The position numbers and the translations under genes are program-made. Below, in pieces: positions 57,852 through 64,000 of a stretch of DNA of 64,000 nucleotides (position 1 is the first letter of the stretch; every line of letters starts with the position of its first letter). Below the pieces are notes generated by a model that worked only from the letters and a program-made list of their open reading frames with translations, ran no database searches and had not been told where the DNA came from. The stretch comes from Diaporthe sp. PMI_573. Lineage: Eukaryota > Ascomycota > Sordariomycetes > Diaporthales > Diaporthaceae. The DNA lies in the NCBI GenBank assembly GCA_021399435.1, contig JAJTUP010000002.1, positions 868,001 through 932,000 on the forward strand, written 5' to 3'.

Positions 57852-58250
57852 GGCGCAGTGGAGATTTCTTCGGTGATGATCCGGACGAGTCGACGGCGTG
57901 ACGCGAAGAGAGACTGGAGAACGAGAATTGAAACTCTGGGATTGATTGTCCTTATTTCCCAGCTTGTCGGAGGCTGAGCAGGGATTGAGACCCTGCGTGA
58001 GCCTGGCATTGGGGCCCTTCTCACACAATGGCCCCCACCAGGGCCAGCTGTGCCAAGGACTGCTGCTGCATGTCAGCCGCTGAGAGCAGCTATCTCATTT
58101 GCCCTGTGACGCCAACACTCCTGAGTACTGTGTACACAACTTTCCAAGGTTCCTCGGACCATACCCATGAAAGCAGAGCCGATGCGAGATGGTCAGCGAA
58201 TTGCATGTCAACATGGTCGGCCGCCCAGGGGTATAGCGGCTCAAGAACTG
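57852..58250. other. Intergenic, left flank of the MITE
   Basis: Promoter of the lectin-like gene. No other feature. It ends with the left copy of the 8-base target duplication (58243-58250). Confidence 0.5.
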
Positions 58251-58519
58251 CGGGACCCGTGATTTTGCATCCCCTTGCGGCAACATACAACTTGCTCCAC
58301 CCCTTTCGAAATAGCCGCCCCCACTTATAGCCCCATCTCTGTGGTGCCAATATTTCAGTACTTGTAGCACATAAGAACCTGGGGGCCTAGAGGCATGCCC
58401 CCATTAGGGGTTTGGGGGCAAAGCCCCTGTAGTTAGGGGTAGAGTTAGTAGTTGGGGTGAGAGTTTAAGCGGAGCGAGTGATTCTGGGCCGCAAGGGGAT
58501 GCAAAATCACGGGTCCCGT
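58251..58519. mobile_element. MITE, 269 bases, hAT-like target duplication
   Basis: Inverted repeats of 31 bases (58251-58281 and 58488-58518, starting CGGGACCCGTGATTTTGC) are perfect complements. The 8-base word AAGAACTG flanks both sides (58243-58250 and 58520-58527). The interior is G-rich with short hairpins (GGGGGCAAAGCCCC) and has no coding capacity. An 8-base duplication is the hallmark of hAT transposons, so this is probably a non-autonomous hAT derivative. Perfect repeats imply recent movement. Confidence 0.9.
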
Positions 58520-59261
58520 AAGAACTGGCAAGAGGAAAGAAGCGGAGTCCCCATAGATGATACAAGCGGATTCAGATTGAAATCCTTCTAATCACCACGT
58601 CTATTTGATGTGTTTGCGATGTTTCTGTCGCCATAGATATTCCGCATAGAGAGCTTAGAAAATCATCAAACGAGTTCAACCGCTGGATTGGAAGTTTGCC
58701 AGGTTGTGACCAGCTCATAATTTTAAAGTCTTCTGTGCAAACTCGGGATTTAATCGTTGCAGCTTCTGGTCGGATGAGAAGAGTACGAGAGTAAAGATCT
58801 GGATCATCCAAAGCTTCAAACAGGATAATTACTTCAGCCAACGAGAGAAACGTCTGGAAAGTGTTCGTTTCTTTAAGAGAATTAACTTGCTGACTGCTCT
58901 TACTTTACCCCCCGAGCTATCCAACAATAATATTCTCGGAAGGCTCGAGGTAACAATTTTGCGGCCAGTCACCCACAAGCCCCGTCGGCAAGAATTATCA
59001 CGATGTAGAGATGCGCAGTGGGGTCCTTTGGTGCCCAGCTTCGCTAGGTTCCTCCACGACTCCAACTTCGGGAATAAATTCCACCAATTGCAACACTTGG
59101 CTGCAGCTGTCCACCGCCTAGATGAAATGCTTAAATTTGGCGGAGAGGAAGCACGCGTGGTTTTGACCTATAATTGCGAGAAATGGCCACCAAGGCCATG
59201 CGTCTGGTTCGATGCGTTGAAAATCCAATCACCAAGTACGTTGTCAGATCCCAGATCTGAG
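58520..59261. other. Intergenic, right flank of the MITE
   Basis: Promoter region of the esterase gene. No other gene is seen. Confidence 0.5.
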
Positions 59262-60496
59262 ATGTTCCCACGGTCACCCCTTCATCTTGGTGCCATCGGC
59301 TTGGTGTCCGTCATGTCTGTGGTGACTGCATCCCCGGTTCCGTCTGCGCCATTCGAATGGCAAAACATAAAGCACCTGTGAGTCGTTCAGCTGTCACCGC
59401 TCAAGACATGAAGGCGATAAATCAGCAAGCTGACACTGGATATTAGTGTTGCCTTCGGCGACTCGTATACCTATGTCCAAGGTGTCCACGGACGTCAGAA
59501 CTATAGCTTCATTGGCGATTACCTGCCGGGGAACTTTGCTTACGATTCAGAGGATCTTCTGACAAACCAGATCGTGCAAAACTTTACCGGAACGGCGGAA
59601 GGCGGGCCGAACTGGGTTCAGTACCTCACTGGGTGTGGACTGGAGCCTGGACTGACATCGCCGCTGGATTGTGACTTGCAACTTTGGGATTTCGCGTTCG
59701 CGGGTGCAGATGTCTCGACTGAATTGTGAGATCCAAAACTGGATATCCCTCTATTCCCTTCGATCCGACTAACCAATCCAGCACGCCTCTTCACCATAAC
59801 TACACCGTCCCGCTGGTCAATCAGACCCAGCAGTTCCTAACCTACGGGCAGCCTGTGTTTGAAAACGAGCTGCAAGTCTCAGCTTCTGAAACCCTCGTCA
59901 CAATCTGGATTGGGATCAATGATATCAATGACCTGGCGAAGGCTTCCGGCCCTTACGACTTCCCAAGCGTCTTCGACTCTATCATCTCCAGCATATTCTC
60001 TCTATCCGTGACGCCTCTGCATGAGGCAGGATACCAAAACTTCCTCTTCGTCAACCTACCTCCACTGGATCGAACACCTGGGAACGTGAAGAAGCCCAGT
60101 CCATCGCCTAACAAGACAATGATAGGCTGGTGGGACGAAACCCTTCAACAATACAGCGATGACTTTGCCAGCCAGAATGATGGGGTCACAACGTTACTGT
60201 TCGACGCCAACACCTTCTTGAATGACGTTCTGGATAATGCGAGCGACTATGGGATCACAAACACGACCGACTTTTGTGCTGGATATCTGTACGAGGACGT
60301 TCTGACAGACTGGGAGAGGTACGGCTGCTCCGGACCGCTTGACACTTATTTTTGGTTCAACAGCGGACACACGTAAGTCTACACGGCATTTAATGGCAAT
60401 TAGGCTATCCTGCATATTGAGCTGACACACTATTTCAGGACAAGTCGTGTACATGAAATCTTAGCCCCAGAAATCGCAAAGTTTTTAAGCAGCTAG
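59262..60496 (+). CDS. Secreted SGNH/GDSL-family esterase
   Basis: Exons 59262-59377, 59447-59725, 59782-60372 and 60439-60496 give 347 residues. A signal peptide (about residues 1-24) leads to VAFGDSYT, the nucleophile block. Later come IWIGINDIND (block III, oxyanion Asn) and the C-terminal catalytic His in FNSGHTTSRVH. This order fits the GDSL lipase/acetylesterase group with secreted plant cell-wall esterases (CE16-like). All three introns have consensus ends and conserve frame. It probably removes acetyl groups from plant polysaccharides outside the cell; the substrate is not proven by sequence. Confidence 0.87.
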
Positions 60497-63400
60497 ATAG
60501 CGAGTGTTTGGTAGACACGTATAAATCTAGAACTTTTCTCACTCTGTTTGTTATATGCTAATCTAGCCTGTGCTTCCTACCCCTACGAAAGAGCTTTGCC
60601 ACATTCTGACCATAAAGTAGCTAGGTACTCGTCGTCACTCTGTTTAGGATGTCACGAGAACGAAGTTTCTTGAAACACGCATTGTACATCCCGTTCCTGC
60701 TTGATTCGAATCTGTTGCCTTGGGTCAATGGATTGCTCATTCGAAGGTGACCTCGTGCAATAGCGAGAGTAATTTCAGAGACCGTCAGAAACTTCCCAAG
60801 TACGAAAAGATGAGGGATGACCTTTACATCATATTACTCTCGATCTCTGATCTCATCAGCATTGGCATCAATCATATCTATACCCACTTTATATTTGTTG
60901 AGCACGGTCACTTACGTCGAGGTGTCCCAATGTCAAGACGAGCGCGGCATCCAAGCTCGGACCGCCTCGCCCTGGACCCCAGCCTTTCTTCATTCAACAC
61001 CTGTATACCCCCTTAAATTGGTTGAATAACGATTGTTCTTCGAATCTCCTTGTGCCCCCGTTTGGTAAATACAAGCCTCCTCGTCGCTCTTTGTTGTCTT
61101 TCGACGAGAAATGATCACTGACTCACTTTGACGCCTAGGCAAACACCAAGCTGATCAGAAGCCACCCCAACTCCAATCGTCAACCTGGCCGTAGTCAAGC
61201 TGGAGGCCATGGGACGTTGCGAATTTCGCACGCGCCCCTGAACGACTATCGATGAATAGGCATACGAGTTGTCCCTCAGCCGAGCAGCCCCGACTTTTCC
61301 AGCTGTCGGATCCCCTTGATTGATCACCCAATCTTCACACGCTTGCGTATCACCATGTCGACCGGGAACGAGGCAGGAGCGTCCGGGTCACAATAACCCA
61401 TTGCTCTGTCCGGCGCCGAGTGCAATCCCGTCAGCATCTTGCAAGGTCCTGCTTTCCCCAATGACGCCACGACACCAGCGAGGCTTAACGAGGGAAGCTG
61501 CTATCTAAAGCCTCTCTCAAGTTGGTCGACAATGTGCTTCCTGTCGCTCAACTCCGGAGAGCCTGCATCCCGACAGACCTTTGCTCTCACTCCACGACCT
61601 CTCCCCATTCACTCCAGGCCGACGAGAGCTCCGGCCAGCGTACGCCGCTCGCCTTTACACCGGGCCATTTCTCCCTCTGCCACCGCGTCCGTCAAGTCGC
61701 CCTCCATCACTCAAATTCTATGAAATTCTCCTGCATCGAAGTCACGTCGACTGGCCACTCACAAACACAAAAACCATGTCCGGAAACGATCATCATCAAG
61801 GCGGTTGTCAGTGGCACCGTTCTCGCAGCTATAAAGCCCTGATCGACCATCGCGACCGTTGGATTCCGGAAGCCGAAGCCCTCCGAGCAATTAACCATAG
61901 TTGTAAATCAAAGAGATGATGTCCCAGAGATGACCGGAACCCGAGAGCACATGTTGGGCTGTTTCAAAATCCATGCTTAGCTTCGCATCCATCCAAAAGG
62001 CCGATAAATTGAGCGAGAAGATGCCGAAGCCTCATGGCGCCGAGCTCACATGGAGTTGGCACATCTAAGAATGCGATAGATGCTGGGCTTAGGTCATGGC
62101 TATTAGATTTGCCTGGCATTCTGGCTACAAGATCGTATACCCAGAACTATCGCATCGAGTTCGGCGTTGAAAGATCCCAGTCTTCCTCCAAGGCTCCGCG
62201 GTATCGATCTTACATGTACACAGGCGCCGCGACGAGAACCAACGACGGCCAACATGCATGGACTGGAGCAGCGCCTGGACTGCTCGCAACGAAAATTGCC
62301 CCGGATCGATGAGTCTCGACGGCCGACGCCACTAATCTGAATCTTTTGGTACCTAAATGTGCTCTAAACAAGCCGGACATTTATCAAAACTTGCTCTTTG
62401 TGTAAGGACGGGGCCCTTGCTTTCGAGCGCCCCTTGTACATGAAGGATGGCCGTGATAGCCCTGATGCGGCATTTTCTTTCCATGATGGAGGACAGGCAC
62501 AAGTAACCGTCCGTTTCGGTGCGATGCAATGCAATGTAGAGGAACGGACTTGGCCACATGTAGGATCCTAGCATGCAGGCGCCTATTTTGAATTGAGAAG
62601 GTCGTTCACCGGTCGGTGGCATGTGATTATGCCGAACCATGTGTTGTTATGCAGCATACTCTGGGAATCCGGATATCATGCTGAAAGGATAAATATTGTA
62701 GTGCTGTACACAATGGCACACCATGACGGGCAGTATAAAGAGGTGAGCAGATCATGATAGGAGGAGCCTCCGGACTGAGTCTGAACATGATGTGGGTTTA
62801 GGCCCCGGTTTCCAGATTTTAAGCTCCTTGGGGATGTGGATGCAAGTGGGCCCAATTTTTCTCTTTGATCGGCCCTTAAGCGGGGACTCGGAACTTGGGG
62901 CCTTTTCGAACGGACCGATTGAGAGCGTTGTTCGACTCGTCGTGCCCTGACTGCTTACTTTGATGGGCAATGCAGGTGGATAAGACCAGCATGAGCTAGT
63001 AGGCCGCATGCTAAGCATTTACGCCGAGATTGTTCCAGGGTATGCCCGTGCGGCAGGATCCCTGGGCGGACGGAACACGATTGGGGCTCGTGAGCGCCAC
63101 CTGTGTTGATGACCTCTCGTCTAGAATGAATCCCATCAGGCTGGAAGACCGTTCTAGATCAATGGTCCTAACATTCGACCCGTTATTCTCTGTCTTAGCC
63201 CATGCAGCGTAGGTTTAGATTTACCCAGGTGAAAGGCGTTCGAACCACATCGTGCCAACCAGGGACATCTGTCAGGTGTCTGCATGAGAACGCTTCCAAG
63301 TGTATTGAGGTAGAGTGGGGAACTTCATACGTCATTCCTCATTCCGTTGAAATTCTCTCTCGCGTGGAGGTTTGCGCAGCTGTCTCGGGCCACTACCCTC

Positions 63401-64000
63401 TTACTGCAGTCGTTTGTAGTAGTCCTTATATTCATACAATATGACCACGGCCCTGGCTGGATATCCACACGGCTCGCCAGATCCTCTTTGCCGTTGTTCA
63501 GTGACAACCCGCGGGCAGGACCTGTGACTGCGGCCCGGTGAGCGGCCGAGATTTGCTGCGAAAATATTGGCGCGTCAAAATAAGCTACCGGTAGGGGGGC
63601 GTCTAGGCAGAGCTTAACCCCCCGGCAGGACAGAGCCAAGGCCAGGCCAGTCCGGTTGTGGCTGCAGCCTCCAACAAGCTCTGCAACCAAGAGGAGAAAA
63701 ATCCGGGGAAATTGGGGAAACAGTTGGGGGTTTCAGCGTCAGATAGCTGTGGGCAGCTTACAGTGTTGGCCTCGATGCCTGTCGAGGAATCGACACGCGC
63801 AGGTATTCACACCTTTTTCGAAGGAATGAATACCGCAAGACTATGAATTGAGACTGGGTGAAGACTCATCCACCTGCAAAACAAGGTCTGCTACTGTCAC
63901 TGTCACTGGGGTTGCCAGCTGATCTCCACCTTGCAAATACCTGCAGCGACGCCACTCCGTCATCGATGTGCGGAGCCCTTTTGAAAGGTGGTACCCACAT
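60497..64000. other. No gene seen
   Basis: Only short overlapping frames without signal peptides, domains or convincing introns. A few GGCGCC words occur (e.g. 61411, 62579) but without the TTT/AAA flank seen in the cluster promoters. Confidence 0.5.

Noticed and set aside
61409..62590. GGCGCC words in the right flank
   Set aside because: They lack the TTT/AAA flank and are not upstream of any supportable gene; isolated six-base words are expected by chance.
60497..64000. Several frames of 60-120 residues at the right end
   Set aside because: They overlap each other on both strands and show no domains, signal peptides or conserved motifs.

Overview
The window is filamentous ascomycete DNA. 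Genes are split by many short GT-AG introns of about 50-130 bases with CTAAC/CTGAC-type branch points, there are no operons, and the families present (gEgh16/Gas1-like, UstYa/DUF3328, Zn2Cys6 regulators, RFT1, DBP3) are fungal. The precursor peptide at 47 kb carries twelve copies of the hexapeptide core of phomopsin. That points to Diaporthe/Phomopsis (Diaporthales), the known phomopsin producers, although species cannot be fixed from sequence alone. All exon models below were built by hand, and each was checked for reading-frame continuity across every splice junction.

Left part (0-20.6 kb): ordinary chromosomal genes. In order: a secreted gEgh16/Gas1-like protein, a disordered Ser/Pro/Lys-rich protein, a small Cys-rich secreted protein, an F-box protein with an 8-base first exon, a ferric reductase, a sulfotransferase-like protein, an amino-acid permease, the DEAD-box helicase DBP3 and the lipid-linked-oligosaccharide flippase RFT1.

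Centre (21.0-54.3 kb): a complete-looking dikaritin-type RiPP cluster of the phomopsin kind. It has the secreted precursor phomA (12 identical cores separated by KR or KKR sites), five canonical UstYa (DUF3328) oxidases and one divergent two-HxxHC relative, two tyrosinases, an N-methyltransferase (phomM type), an S41 peptidase, an oligopeptide (OPT) transporter, an 11-exon ABCC-type exporter and a Zn2Cys6 regulator. The expected flow is this: the precursor enters the secretory pathway, Kex2-type protease cuts at the dibasic sites, membrane-anchored UstYa proteins and tyrosinases hydroxylate, cyclise and desaturate the hexapeptides, the methyltransferase methylates the N-terminus, and the transporters move product or intermediates. 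Eight of the genes form four head-to-head pairs sharing promoters.

A sequence built on TTTGGCGCC/GGCGCCAAA lies in essentially every promoter of this block, and I did not see it in the flanking promoters. It looks like the cluster's own regulatory code. The densest group of these sites sits between two convergent genes, directly upstream of a tiny secreted-peptide gene (28428-28617) that has a KR site and is easy to miss. This is the best candidate for an undescribed component.

Right part (54.3-64 kb): a predicted GPI-anchored Ser-rich protein, a ricin-like single-pass membrane protein, a 269-base MITE with 31-base inverted repeats and an 8-base target duplication, and an SGNH/GDSL esterase. 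The last 3.5 kb has no gene I can support.
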